Assembly (NCBI GenBank): GCA_017428055.1
Contig: JAFRRN010000050.1
Coordinates: forward strand, 1 to 64,000
DNA from: Prevotella sp.
GTDB lineage: Bacteria; Bacteroidota; Bacteroidia; Bacteroidales; Bacteroidaceae
Reading direction: 5' to 3'
DNA: 64,000 bases
The notes under the pieces were generated by a model. It saw only the letters and a list, made by a program, of their open reading frames with translations. It did no database searches and was not told the DNA's origin. A program made the translations under genes and the position numbers. Shown here one piece after another: positions 53,501 to 61,793 of the stretch. Within the stretch, counting starts at the first letter, position 1; the number at the start of each line of letters is the position of its first letter.

Positions 53501-53762
53501 TGACAAAGCCATTGCCATCGTTGATGTTGAAGGCATAGAGCACGGCTTCGTCATCCGTGGCTGTGGCGGTGGTGCCTTTCATGGAATAAGCGAGAGAGAG
53601 ATTGAGATTTCCTTTGACGCGCCTTGCTTTGCCCGAAGAGAAGAACTCCAAGGCATTTTGCCTTGCATCATCCACCGTAATGGGATTAGCCATCGCCAAA
53701 TTGCCTGGCAACAAACACATTGTTGCAAGCAATAACACTGTAAACAATTTCATTGATTTCAT
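50514..53762 (-). CDS. C10-family cysteine protease with BspA-like repeat array and dockerin-like tail
   Basis: 1082 residues; same plan as its neighbour. Signal peptide; propeptide (ANPITVDDARQNALEFF); C10 domain with Cys in ATGCVATAMAQVMYYW (about 180) and His in SSHAFICDGYD (about 330), FHFNWGWDG; then about 20 BspA-like repeats in one block, six of them almost identical at DNA level; and a dockerin-like end (GDVNGDGLINITDV, ADVNADGIVNVTDV). First gene of the pair; 91 bp separate it from the second, where no promoter is seen, so both probably share the promoter at 53824-53855. The repeat region is more A/T-rich than the neighbouring genes. Confidence 0.88.
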   Translation of the reverse strand: MKSMKLFTVLLLATMCLLPGNLAMANPITVDDARQNALEFFSSGKARRVKGNLNLSLAYSMKGTTATATDDEAVLYAFNINDGNGFVIVSGDDVAVPILGYCDKGSFDADNLPCNVKAWLNSYAEEIASAKAHGVITSKKSIAPKKAKSSVDVLVDSEWGQRSPYNYQCVFDGDYCATGCVATAMAQVMYYWGTKGAHGETYPCGSKSIPSYNTITNHYTVGELDQIDSFDWTNMTMNNGYPSTAASKEAVAQLMRYCGQSVKMDYTPEDGSGAYMQDVTSALSDYFGYYSSMSFEYISYVDSVNQEALNWNDIIYNQLADEKPVLMACSSHAFICDGYDANTGKFHFNWGWDGNLDGWYEMHAGYGAVYLKYAKEAIINIQPEKRKQYAVLSADESTLTFYFDDEKDSREGTVFEIKYDYTPQYWWQTPDKHQGWYGIETITDVVFDESFANARPTSTSNWFAELRGLVNIFNMENLNMSKVTDMSGMFSGCFNLESFDVGGYDNFDTSNVTDMSHLFANCVKLYRVPLDYFGTQNVTDMSYMFYNCSQLSLEYSGFGAFYTPKLTNMSRMFAGCFRSSNYVDLGDFGYWDYRSLDLDLSFFDTSNVTDMSGLFEGCDGLSSIDLSSFTTANVTNMSYMFSGCSGLSEIDLSNFETSKVTDMSGMFSGCSGLSEIDLSNFETSQVTDMSGMFSGCSGLPSIDLGNFETYNVTNMGSMFSDCSGLPSIGLGNFETSQVTDMSGMFSGCSGLLSIDLGNFETSKVTNMGSMFSGCSGLPNIGLRNFDTSNVTDMSYMFSGCSSLTNLDISCFVTSKVRNMRYMFNGCSTLTNLDVCHFETSKVTDMGYMFSKCSRLSSLNLNNFNTTNVTNLEYMFSGCSGVSTIDLSSFNTSNVKNLAGLFSNCSNLSKIDVSNFETSKVTNMMYVFNGCSELGSLNISMWDMSKITAAFYTTKMMANCIKLKDLSLPYINSSKCNSDLCYGVGTESSPCVIHVPDDFDFGVDTSGDYFIWKKGYFCLANDPLVGDVNGDGLINITDVVCLSNHVLGNTPSLFILDAADVNADGIVNVTDVVDLVNQILGQD
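51368..51845. repeat. 78-bp tandem coding repeats
   Basis: CAGAGAACAT or a close variant recurs at 51368, 51446, 51524, 51602, 51680, 51758 and, degenerate, 51836, exactly 78 bp apart. Each unit codes for a 26-residue DUF285/BspA repeat (MFSGCSGL.SIDL.NFETS.V). The near identity points to recent expansion. Confidence 0.85.
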
Positions 53763-53823
53763 GGCTTTTGTATTTGAATAATGAATAAAAACTGACAGAA
53801 AGACATATTTAAATATGATTTTA

Positions 53824-53855
53824 CAAAAATAGTGAATTTCCTTGAAAAAACCAAA
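53824..53855 (-). promoter_or_regulatory. Promoter of the C10 protease pair
   Basis: TTTG (53852-53855), 20-bp spacer and TATTTTTG (53824-53831) on the minus strand, a full consensus match, with a leader of about 55 nt. Confidence 0.7.
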
Positions 53856-53872
53856 TGTGTCTTAGATTTGCA

Positions 53873-53926
53873 TAAAAAAAGTTATCCCTGTATAGACAAT
53901 GGGCTTGTCTTATACATGGATAACTT
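53873..53926 (-). terminator. Strong intrinsic terminator of the pectate lyase gene
   Basis: A long near-perfect stem (arms 53905-53926 and 53879-53899, AAGTTATCC at its base) with a 5-nt loop is followed on the minus strand by a run of T (53873-53880). It lies 15 bp after the stop of the lyase gene and insulates the C10 operon. Confidence 0.85.
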
Positions 53927-53941
53927 GAGATAGACCCAACG

Positions 53942-56509
53942 CTATTCTTGTCCGAGGATGAGATCCACCAAGGCTACCACATCGGAAATGTTGATGCCAT
54001 CGTCGCCATTTAAATCGGCGGCAGCGAGGATAAACGGGTCAGGATTCTTGCCCAAGACATAGTTGGTGAGGCAGACGACATCGGTGATGTTAACCAAGCC
54101 GTCGCCATTGACATCACCAATGAGGACATCGGGTGTGCTGCCGGGCAACTTCCCCTCGTCGAGCAGCACCACCGTCTCGCCATTTTTCTGCGTCGTAACG
54201 GTAGCATCGCCCGTGGTGTCGAAATAGAATCCCGTTGCCGTCATCTTCGACCCGTTGGCATTGACCACGTATTGGCGACCCGCATAGACGGGGAACTTGA
54301 TGACCGACAAGCCGCCAACACTCAGGTTCGTCCATGTACCGGAGCCATCCCATTCCATATAAATCTGTTCGGGAGTCATCACGCTGGCATAGCCCGCATC
54401 CGCCAGGCTATAGTTGGAGCCGCTGCCCTTCAGCTCATACCCATATTGTAATGGCAATTTGTCATCGTCTCCCTCGGCGGAGAAGATATATCCTACTGCC
54501 ACGCCTTCCTCAAACACCGTGTATGCCTTGTTGGAAGAGGCGCGGTGGGTCACGTAGAGATAGCCGTCGGCTGTGACATCAAACGTGAAGAACGCACCTG
54601 TTACAGGTACTGCCAACGTACTCGAAGGGGTACCATTGTTGGCATCTTTCGGGTTTCCATTACCCTGGATTCCTCCTGACCAAGAATATCCTGCCACGTT
54701 GATGGGACCGTAGGATGAAGACCTGAACGTGTCGTTAGCCCCCACACGTGCCGTCACGTATGCCGTCTTGCCGATGATGGTGCTGGCGGAGAGTGCCGTG
54801 CCGGAAGACGAGATGTTCAGTGCGGCAAACTCCGGGTTTTCCTTCGCACCGGTCTCGGCATTCACGCTGGCGTTGAATGGACAATAAGGCTTGTCGTCAT
54901 CCACCACGGGGTCATCCGGCTCATCGGAAAGCGAAGGATAATACTCACTCACGCTGCTGGCGGCATCGGCATTGCCCGCCTTCATGATGTCCTCAACCAG
55001 GGCATTGAGATAGACCTCCAAGTTGGTGTACCAGCCCTTGCTGTCAAGGGTATAAGTCTTCCCGTCGCTGGCATTGTTGGGATTCAATCCTTGGGCGGTC
55101 TCCCATTCGTCGGGGATGCCGTCTTGGTCGGTATCAAATCCTGACGCACGCGACCCCGTCCCGAAGTTATCCTCCGTGTAGCCGTTGACATCCGAGACGA
55201 GGTCGATGCGCCCCGCCTTCCCCGTCACAGAGCCCTTATACGTTGCCGTACCGTTCCTGGCTTCCGTGGCATAACGCTCATCCACATTGTCGCGGACGAG
55301 CGATGCGCCGGCGTATGCCAGCACCTTGTTGAACGCCGTGGCGGCACTATGCGTCGTCACCTCGCCCGTCGGGGCGGGATTGCTCATTTCGATAGGCACG
55401 CAGTCCGTGCCATCGGAGTTCTTGTAATAGGTCACATCGCTGCCATAATAATGATTGGGGTCAGGGCTGCACCGTTTCCCGTTGATGGTATACGTGCCGT
55501 CGTCGTAAGCGACATACGACCATCCCGCATTGGCGGTCGAGTTGATCTGGTTGCCGCTGAGGTAATAGCGGCTCGTCATCGTCCAATAAATGGGATTATC
55601 ACTCGCATTGCCACTCGCGCCAACGGTGACGGTCGTCAATCGGTTGGTGGTGGCTGCGGGGCCCGTCTTGAAGTAATTGTTCACCATGTTGATTTGCCCG
55701 CCGCCGGGTCCGCCATAGCATCCGTTGCCGCAGTTGTACACCACGCAGTTGCGAAAGTCCACATTCTCCGCTTGCACGGCATTCTCCCATTGGTACTCGC
55801 TGTATTTGGCATTGCTGGTGAACCCCTCCCAATTGTAACGCGCACCATTGAATCGCGGCGAGCGGTTGTTGACATGGCAGATCATGTTGTGATGGAACGA
55901 GGCGAGCTTGCCGCCCCAAATCCCACCATATCCATGCGCTCCCTTGCCATGCCCCGCATTGTTGAGGCTCTCGCCGATGGTACACCATTGCATGGTGAAG
56001 TTGTTGTTGTCGTAAAACGATGCCACCTCGTCGATGCTCCAAGAGAAGGAACAATGGTCCAGGATCATGCCCGTCTTCTGCCTTTGCCACAAGGCGTCGG
56101 CCCCGTCATCCACGTCTTTTTCCTGTCCTCGGCGGATGCGGATGAAGCGGATGACATTGTTCGCCCCCGGGCGCACGGTGTAATAACGAATCGTGATGCC
56201 CGGCGCAGGGGCTGTCTGTCCCGCAATGGTCGTGTTGTCGCCAATGGTCAATTCCTTGGTGAGGGCTATCACGCCACCCACATCGAACACCACGGTCTTC
56301 TTCGTTGACCCATTCACTGCCCAACGAAGCGTCCCTTGGGTAGTTGTCTTACCGTCATCCACGAGGGATGTCACGTGTCTCACCTCGCCGCCACGGCCTC
56401 CCGTGACATAGCGTCCATGCCCTTCGGCTCCCGGGAATGCCGGCACATCGTCTGCCCAGCCTTGCAAGGCACACATCACCAACATCACCGTTGAAATAAA
56501 TGTCTTCAT
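53942..56509 (-). CDS. Secreted PL1-type pectate lyase with dockerin-like tail
   Basis: 855 residues. Signal peptide (MKTFISTVMLVMCALQGWAD), then a PL1 catalytic beta-helix at about 22-430: FPGAEGHGRYVTGGRGGEVR, LDHCSFSWSIDEVASF and RSPRFNGARYNW match the same blocks in the CE8-PL1 fusion. A calcium-type DTDQDGIPDEWETAQGL follows near 465. A beta-rich region at about 545-780 is unrecognised, possibly carbohydrate binding. The end is a dockerin-like repeat (GDVNGDGLVNITDV, ADLNGDDGINISDV). It should cleave polygalacturonate by beta-elimination. Divergent from the GH43 genes across a repeat-rich regulatory region. Confidence 0.9.
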   Translation of the reverse strand: MKTFISTVMLVMCALQGWADDVPAFPGAEGHGRYVTGGRGGEVRHVTSLVDDGKTTTQGTLRWAVNGSTKKTVVFDVGGVIALTKELTIGDNTTIAGQTAPAPGITIRYYTVRPGANNVIRFIRIRRGQEKDVDDGADALWQRQKTGMILDHCSFSWSIDEVASFYDNNNFTMQWCTIGESLNNAGHGKGAHGYGGIWGGKLASFHHNMICHVNNRSPRFNGARYNWEGFTSNAKYSEYQWENAVQAENVDFRNCVVYNCGNGCYGGPGGGQINMVNNYFKTGPAATTNRLTTVTVGASGNASDNPIYWTMTSRYYLSGNQINSTANAGWSYVAYDDGTYTINGKRCSPDPNHYYGSDVTYYKNSDGTDCVPIEMSNPAPTGEVTTHSAATAFNKVLAYAGASLVRDNVDERYATEARNGTATYKGSVTGKAGRIDLVSDVNGYTEDNFGTGSRASGFDTDQDGIPDEWETAQGLNPNNASDGKTYTLDSKGWYTNLEVYLNALVEDIMKAGNADAASSVSEYYPSLSDEPDDPVVDDDKPYCPFNASVNAETGAKENPEFAALNISSSGTALSASTIIGKTAYVTARVGANDTFRSSSYGPINVAGYSWSGGIQGNGNPKDANNGTPSSTLAVPVTGAFFTFDVTADGYLYVTHRASSNKAYTVFEEGVAVGYIFSAEGDDDKLPLQYGYELKGSGSNYSLADAGYASVMTPEQIYMEWDGSGTWTNLSVGGLSVIKFPVYAGRQYVVNANGSKMTATGFYFDTTGDATVTTQKNGETVVLLDEGKLPGSTPDVLIGDVNGDGLVNITDVVCLTNYVLGKNPDPFILAAADLNGDDGINISDVVALVDLILGQE

Positions 56510-56566
56510 GAAAGAAAAAATAGTTTATTATCTGTTAGAATTTTTGATTTGTTCACTTTTGGCTTA

Positions 56567-56598
56567 CAAAGATACAACAAAGTGTTGAAATGACCAAA
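56567..56598 (-). promoter_or_regulatory. Promoter of the pectate lyase gene
   Basis: TTTG (56595-56598), 20-bp spacer and TATCTTTG (56567-56574) on the minus strand, a full consensus match; leader about 50 nt. Confidence 0.75.
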
Positions 56599-56698
56599 AG
56601 AATAAGGACGATTAGCCTTTTTTACCCCCTCCATCCCTCACTTTCCGCTTGCCTTCATACGTCTCTTGGGGGCGAATAATGACACCATACTGCCTGAC

Positions 56699-56803
56699 AA
56701 ACGTTTTGTTTATGGTCGCGCCATCTATCATAAACAATTTGTTTACCATGCAAAAACAACTTGTTTACGTATCGAAAACAAACTGTTTACCATACGTAAA
56801 CAA
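56699..56803. promoter_or_regulatory. 22-bp-periodic operator-like repeat array
   Basis: AAACAAnnTGTTTAC occurs at 56732, 56754 and 56776, exactly 22 bp apart; a half copy (AAACAA) is at 56798, and a related site AAACGTTTTGTTTAT at 56699, 33 bp before the first. Each site is an inverted AAACA/TGTTT. Spacing of whole or one-and-a-half units suggests cooperative binding of a regulator on one face of the helix. It lies between the lyase promoter and the GH43 promoter in the 452-bp gap, which has no gene. Confidence 0.75.
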
Positions 56804-56934
56804 CCGATTTCACGTACATCCCCTGCCAAGTTGCTATGTGTCGAATATGCCCATTGCATCGCATGAAGGAAACAGTTGTTACATTTACGATAGAATACGA
56901 TACACCATCGGTGGGTGATTCGTATATCTTTTCG

Positions 56935-56942
56935 TATCTTTG
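56935..56942 (+). promoter_or_regulatory. -7 element of the GH43 operon
   Basis: TATCTTTG 20 nt before the ATG at 56962; it decides against the longer upstream start at 56836. No -33 match, consistent with activator dependence. Confidence 0.6.
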
Positions 56943-56961
56943 TGGCGTTTACGAAAGAACT

Positions 56962-58986
56962 ATGATCATGAGACATCTATCCTTTGCCTTACTTTTGCTT
57001 GCCACATCGTCTGTGGCGGCACAGTCTTTCCCAGCGGTGGGTGGCGGCAACAATCCGTTTATCCACGACCAGTTCACGGCAGACCCCACCGCCCGCGTCT
57101 TCAACGATAGGGTGTATGTTTACCCCTCACACGACATTCCCGCACCTGAGGGGCAGCGGCAGGACTGGTTTTGCATGGCAGACTACCATGTGTTCTCTTC
57201 CCCCGACCTGTCGCACTGGACCGACCACGGTGTCATCATCACCCAAAACGCGGTGCCCTGGGTACGCCCGGACAGTTATTCGATGTGGGCTCCCGACTGT
57301 GTCTGCAAGGACGGGAAATATTATTTCTATTTCCCCTCAGCACCCAAGGAGGGGCGTGGGTTTGCCATTGGCGTGGCAACAGCAGACCGCCCCGAAGGGC
57401 CTTTCACGTGCGAGCAGGAGCCCATCAAGGGCGTGATGGGCATCGACCCATGTGTCTTGGTCGACGACGACGGCCAAGCCTACATCTACTGGTCGGGCAT
57501 GGGCATCCGTGGCGCACGTCTCAATGCCGACATGAAGAGGCTTGACGGCGAGCTCACCACCATACAAGGCGGAAACAACTCATTCGTCGTAGGCGGGCAA
57601 GCCATGGAAGGACTGCCCGAGGGATTCAAGGAGGGGCCATTCGCCTTCAAGCATGACGGGCATTACTACCTCACCTTCCCCTGGGTAAGGAAAGAGAATG
57701 GCACGGAAACCCTCGCCTACGCCATGTCGAAAAGCCCACTCGGACCATGGGAGTTCAAGGGCATCATCATGGCGGAGTCGGCAACAGGCTGTTGGACCAA
57801 CCACCATAGCATCGTGGAATTTCGTGGCCAATGGTACCTATTCTACCACCACAACGATTATTCCCCCAAGTTTGACAAGCTACGCTCAGCCCGTATCGAC
57901 CGCTTATCCTTCAATGCCGACGGCACCATCCAAGAGGTAAAACCCACCTTACGGGGCGTGGGAACGAGCAAGGCTACCGACCGCATCGACATCGACAGGT
58001 ACAGTGTGGCGGGAGGAGATGTTGCCCTGGCATACAACGACACGCTCATGCCCACCCGTGGCTGGCATGTCACGTTGTCACAAAAGGACAGTTGGCTGGC
58101 TTATACGGACGTGGATTTCCAAGGTGTCAACCCCTCATCCTACCTTGTTGCCAACGTGAAGGCAGACGACAATGCGACCATCATCATCCGTGAGGACAAC
58201 GCCAAGGGAAAGGTGATTGCCCGCATCCCCGTACAAGTGGAGAGCAACGGGGCTTTTCGCCGCGACCTTCGCAACCGATGGATGACTGTCACCTCCACGT
58301 TGGAGTACATCCCCCGCGCGACGTGCGGCCTGCATATTACCGTCGAGGGAGCGAATGTGGGCATTGACTGGCTGCAATTCAAGAACAGGGAAAGCTACTT
58401 CTTGCCGGCAACGGGCAATCCTGCCTCGCCCGACCAAGAGGGCTTTATCCGCAGATGGTCGTTGCTCGAACCCATCGACAAGCCCAACCGCAGCAATACC
58501 GCCTTTACCGACAGCTACCTGCGGGAGGCTTTCGCACAGCAGTATTTCCCTAACCAGATGACCATCATACCCAAGGACGGACAGAAGGTGAAAGTGGGAA
58601 AGCAGACATTGGCATGGCACACCCTCGATAGCCAGTTGTTCAATGTCAAGCTGTTCCGCTTTGCCGACCTGCTCCAAAAGCAACTCTATGGGGTCCTGTT
58701 TTGGGCTGTCACGGTCATAGACTGCCCTGAGGACATCGAGAATGTACGCTTGGCGGTGGGATCGAATGGCGCATCGATGTGGTGGCTCAATGGCGAGGAG
58801 GCACTTTTGCTATCGGGCGACAGGCGTATGGTGAAAGATGATGGCGTGTCACAGCGTCTGTCATTGCACAAGGGGCGCAACGTCTTGCGTGGCGCGGTCA
58901 TCAACGGGCCGGGCATGAGCGACTTCTGCGTCCGTTTCATCAATGAAAAAGGAGAACCCGTCACGAATTATGAAATAAGGTTTTAA
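56962..58986 (+). CDS. GH43 glycoside hydrolase with C-terminal accessory domains
   Basis: About 674 residues from ATG 56962 (or 56968, MRHLSFALLLLATSSVAAQS, a signal peptide). The five-bladed GH43 propeller fills about 25-330: catalytic-base region NPFIHDQFTADPTARVFNDR, GIDPCVLVDDDG, and the acid Glu in GFKEGPFAFKHDG. A CBM6-like module follows (about 360-480, ending in GIDWLQFKN), then a beta-rich domain of about 170 residues. The family includes arabinofuranosidases and xylosidases; with pectate lyases nearby, arabinan or arabinogalactan side chains are likely. Co-transcribed with the next GH43 (10-bp gap). Confidence 0.88.
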   Translation: MIMRHLSFALLLLATSSVAAQSFPAVGGGNNPFIHDQFTADPTARVFNDRVYVYPSHDIPAPEGQRQDWFCMADYHVFSSPDLSHWTDHGVIITQNAVPWVRPDSYSMWAPDCVCKDGKYYFYFPSAPKEGRGFAIGVATADRPEGPFTCEQEPIKGVMGIDPCVLVDDDGQAYIYWSGMGIRGARLNADMKRLDGELTTIQGGNNSFVVGGQAMEGLPEGFKEGPFAFKHDGHYYLTFPWVRKENGTETLAYAMSKSPLGPWEFKGIIMAESATGCWTNHHSIVEFRGQWYLFYHHNDYSPKFDKLRSARIDRLSFNADGTIQEVKPTLRGVGTSKATDRIDIDRYSVAGGDVALAYNDTLMPTRGWHVTLSQKDSWLAYTDVDFQGVNPSSYLVANVKADDNATIIIREDNAKGKVIARIPVQVESNGAFRRDLRNRWMTVTSTLEYIPRATCGLHITVEGANVGIDWLQFKNRESYFLPATGNPASPDQEGFIRRWSLLEPIDKPNRSNTAFTDSYLREAFAQQYFPNQMTIIPKDGQKVKVGKQTLAWHTLDSQLFNVKLFRFADLLQKQLYGVLFWAVTVIDCPEDIENVRLAVGSNGASMWWLNGEEALLLSGDRRMVKDDGVSQRLSLHKGRNVLRGAVINGPGMSDFCVRFINEKGEPVTNYEIRF

Positions 58987-58996
58987 CGTTACTATT

Positions 58997-60454
58997 ATGA
59001 AGACAAGAGCATTATTGTTGAGTTTAGCGTTTCTCACGTCGTTTGTTTCACAGACCATAGCCCAAGTGGGAGCGCCCTATATCCACGACCCTTCGACCAT
59101 TGCCGAATGCGATGGCAAATATTATACGTTTGGCACAGGAAGCGGCGGACTCATCTCCGACGATGGATGGACATGGCACGGAGGAGCTGTAAGGCCTGGC
59201 GGAGGCGCAGCCCCCGACGTGTTGAAGATTGGCGACCGCTACTTAGTCATCTACGGAGCGACGGGCGGCGGGCTCGGTGGAGGCCACAACGGGCGGATCC
59301 TGACGATGTGGAACAAGACCCTCGACCCCAACTCGCCCGACTTCCACTACTCCGAAGCGGCCGAAGTGGCAGCATCCGACGGGATGGAAGACAACGATGC
59401 CATAGACCCCTGCCTCCTGCTTGACCCCACGACGGGACGCTTGTGGGCGACTTACGGCACATACTTTGGCGACATCCGCCTCATAGAGCTTGACCCCGCG
59501 ACAGGCTTTCGCATCAAGGACAACAAGGAGAAGTCTATCGCCATCGACTGCGAGGCAACCGACCTCATCTTCCGCGACGGCTGGTATTACCTGCTTGGCA
59601 CACATGGCACATGTTGCGATGGCGTCAATTCCACTTACAACATCGTGGTGGGACGATCGAAACACGTCGAGGGACCTTATCTCGACAATGTGGGACGTGA
59701 CATGTACCACGGAGGAGGGCGACTGGTGATTGCCGCTGGCGACAGGGTGACAGGCCCGGGGCATTTCGGCCGAACCATCATCGACGAGGGGGTGGAAATC
59801 ATGTCATGCCATTATGAGGCAGACTTCGACCAAGGCGGCAGGAGCGTGCTTGGCATCCGCCCCCTGCTATGGAAGAATGGTTGGCCTATCGCTGGCGACA
59901 GATTCCGTGGCGGCTCATTCGAGATTGAGTCTGAACGACGGGGATATGCCCTTGAACTGGCTGTTGACTTCGTGCGCATGGCACAAAAACGCGAGGCATG
60001 GTGGAACTTAGACCCCAACACTCCCGTCGTCCCCATCCCCTCACAAACACTCTCCGAGGTGGTTGAAACCTGGCCCAAAGGCAACATCCCCGTGCGCTGT
60101 GGCGACTATATGTTCCGCCCACACCAACGATGGACCATCACCCCTGTGGCAGAGGCAGGTGGTTACTTGGGAAACACCTATTTCCGCATCGCCATCGAGG
60201 GAACAGACCGTACGCTTGCAGCCACGGCAGACATGGAACTCACCACCCTGCCCAACTTCACAGGCGAGGACGAACAGCTATGGCGCATCGAGCAACTGAC
60301 CGACGGAACCTATCGAATCATGCCCAAGCGCATCCCGGGACATGATGAGCTTAACACCCATTATGTCTTGTTCTCGCCAGCCGACAGCACTCCAACCCTT
60401 TCCGAATACGATTTCAACAGCGACAACTCAAAATGGAATTTCCGGAATCATTGA
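58997..60454 (+). CDS. GH43 endo-arabinanase-like enzyme
   Basis: 485 residues. Signal peptide (ALLLSLAFLTSFVSQTIAQ), then GH43 motifs: YIHDPSTIAECDGKYYTFGT (catalytic base Asp), DAIDPCLLLDPTTGRLW and DCEATDLIFRDGWYYL (acid Glu). GTHGTCCDGVNSTYNIVVGR is the block typical of arabinan endo-1,5-alpha-L-arabinanases. A C-terminal beta domain (about 380-485) resembles the extra domain of that subgroup. It should cut the arabinan side chains of pectin, working with the other GH43. No sorting or dockerin-like tail, so probably periplasmic. Confidence 0.88.
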   Translation: MKTRALLLSLAFLTSFVSQTIAQVGAPYIHDPSTIAECDGKYYTFGTGSGGLISDDGWTWHGGAVRPGGGAAPDVLKIGDRYLVIYGATGGGLGGGHNGRILTMWNKTLDPNSPDFHYSEAAEVAASDGMEDNDAIDPCLLLDPTTGRLWATYGTYFGDIRLIELDPATGFRIKDNKEKSIAIDCEATDLIFRDGWYYLLGTHGTCCDGVNSTYNIVVGRSKHVEGPYLDNVGRDMYHGGGRLVIAAGDRVTGPGHFGRTIIDEGVEIMSCHYEADFDQGGRSVLGIRPLLWKNGWPIAGDRFRGGSFEIESERRGYALELAVDFVRMAQKREAWWNLDPNTPVVPIPSQTLSEVVETWPKGNIPVRCGDYMFRPHQRWTITPVAEAGGYLGNTYFRIAIEGTDRTLAATADMELTTLPNFTGEDEQLWRIEQLTDGTYRIMPKRIPGHDELNTHYVLFSPADSTPTLSEYDFNSDNSKWNFRNH

Positions 60455-60487
60455 CCTTCTGCAATGGTTAATTCAAATAACAATTTA

Positions 60488-60550
60488 TCCCGGATTAGAG
60501 TTTTAAAGAATTGTACACCTACAATCATTCTTTAATTCTCTAATTCGGGA
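60488..60550. repeat. Large hairpin repeat, copy 1
   Basis: TCCCGGATTAGAG (60488-60500) pairs with CTCTAATTCGGGA (60538-60550), with an inner stem TTAAAGAATTGTA / TACAATCATTCTTTAA around a CACC loop. It lies between the convergent GH43 and hisB genes and may serve as terminator. The same sequence recurs at 61741-61793. Confidence 0.75.
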
Positions 60551-60637
60551 TTATCTTATAGAATGCTTAATGACCATCCAGTGACATTCCCATTAAGCAT
60601 CAAGCATTACTAAACATTAAGCTTTCAACATTAAACA

Positions 60638-61708
60638 TTATAACGCCCCCTTGGTGGAAGGCAGTTCGTAATGGTAGATGTCACGCCTCACAGCCATCTT
60701 CAAGGCACGTGCCAATGCCTTGAAGATGCCTTCAATCTTATGGTGTTCGTTGTCGCCCACCGCCTTGATGTTGAGGTTCATGCGGGCTGAGTCTGAAAGG
60801 CTCTTGAAGAAATGCAAGAACATCTCCGTAGGCATATCCCCTACCTTCTCGCGATGGAACTCGGCATCCCACACCAACCACGGTCTGCCGCCGAAATCCA
60901 ATGCCACTTGGCAGAGGCAATCATCCATCGGGAGGCAGTAACCATACCGCTCAATACCCCTCTTGTCGCCGAGAGCCTTGCCTATGCACTCGCCAAGTGC
61001 TATCGCCGTGTCTTCAATCGTATGGTGCTCATCCACAAAGAGGTCGCCATGGGTGTGTATCGTCAAGTCCATCTGCCCATGCTTACCAATTTGTTCGAGC
61101 ATGTGGTCAAAAAAGCCCAGTCCCGTCGAGATGTCGCATTTCCCTGACCCGTCGAGGTCTATGCGCACGTGGATGTCGGTCTCCTTGGTAGTGCGACGCA
61201 CCTCTGCAACCCTCTCACCAGCGAAAAGGATTTCAGAAATCTTTTCCCATGTCATGCCATCTTGACCCAGTATCAATGCCTTGCAACCGATATTCTCCGC
61301 GAGCTGGCGGTCGGTGTCGCGGTCGCCAATCACGTAACTACCCGCGAGGTCGTATTCCGGATTGTCGAGGTATGCCGTCAGCATCCCCGTCCCGGGCTTA
61401 CGCATGGGGGAGTTGTCCTCGGGGAAATGGCGGTCGATAAGCTGGTCGTCAAAGGTAATGCCTTCCCCTGCCAAGGTCTGCAACACGAAGTTATGCACTG
61501 GCCAGAACGTCTCCTCGGGGAATGATGGTGTCCCCAACCCGTCTTGGTTGGTCACCATGACAAAGCGGAAGTCAAGGTGCTGGCGGATGAACGACAAGTT
61601 GCGAAACACCCCCTCTACGAATTTCAGTTTCCCAAAGGCATCAATCTGCTCATCCTCCGGCTCGTGGATGAGCGTGCCGTCGCGGTCTATAAACAATATT
61701 TTCTTCAT
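60638..61708 (-). CDS. hisB: Bifunctional histidinol-phosphatase/imidazoleglycerol-phosphate dehydratase
   Basis: 356 residues. The N-terminal HAD phosphatase (1-165) has [12 protein letters not shown] (residues 5-16) and [10 protein letters not shown]; it performs the histidinol-phosphate step. The C-terminal dehydratase (about 168-356) has [32 protein letters not shown] and NEHHKIEG, the metal-binding His clusters of the manganese sites. Full length for the fused form found in enterobacteria and Bacteroidetes. It stands without other his genes here. Confidence 0.95.
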   Translation of the reverse strand: MKKILFIDRDGTLIHEPEDEQIDAFGKLKFVEGVFRNLSFIRQHLDFRFVMVTNQDGLGTPSFPEETFWPVHNFVLQTLAGEGITFDDQLIDRHFPEDNSPMRKPGTGMLTAYLDNPEYDLAGSYVIGDRDTDRQLAENIGCKALILGQDGMTWEKISEILFAGERVAEVRRTTKETDIHVRIDLDGSGKCDISTGLGFFDHMLEQIGKHGQMDLTIHTHGDLFVDEHHTIEDTAIALGECIGKALGDKRGIERYGYCLPMDDCLCQVALDFGGRPWLVWDAEFHREKVGDMPTEMFLHFFKSLSDSARMNLNIKAVGDNEHHKIEGIFKALARALKMAVRRDIYHYELPSTKGAL

Positions 61709-61740
61709 GGAATCTATATTCTTTAATGCTTAATAACACC

Positions 61741-61793
61741 AATTAGAGAAGTATACACCTAAAATAATCTTTAATTCCCTAATTCGGGATTAT
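61741..61793. repeat. Large hairpin repeat, copy 2 (degenerate)
   Basis: AATTAGAGAAGTATACACCT followed by TTTAATTCCCTAATTCGGGA matches copy 1 at 60488-60550 in the same orientation. It overlaps the last eight codons and stop of the membrane protein gene at 61771, supplying its C-terminus. Confidence 0.7.

Noticed and set aside
55349-56308. 319-codon open frame on the plus strand
   Set aside because: It is antisense to the pectate lyase catalytic domain, which has clear motifs; the antisense product is low-complexity and unlike any known protein.
46562-56509. Cellulosome from the dockerin-like tails
   Set aside because: No cohesin or scaffold protein is visible, and Bacteroidales are not known for classical cellulosomes; only the tail itself is claimed.
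56699-56803. Possible short CRISPR array
   Set aside because: The repeat units abut with a 22-bp period and have no unique spacers of normal length; they sit between divergent promoters, so operator sites fit better.
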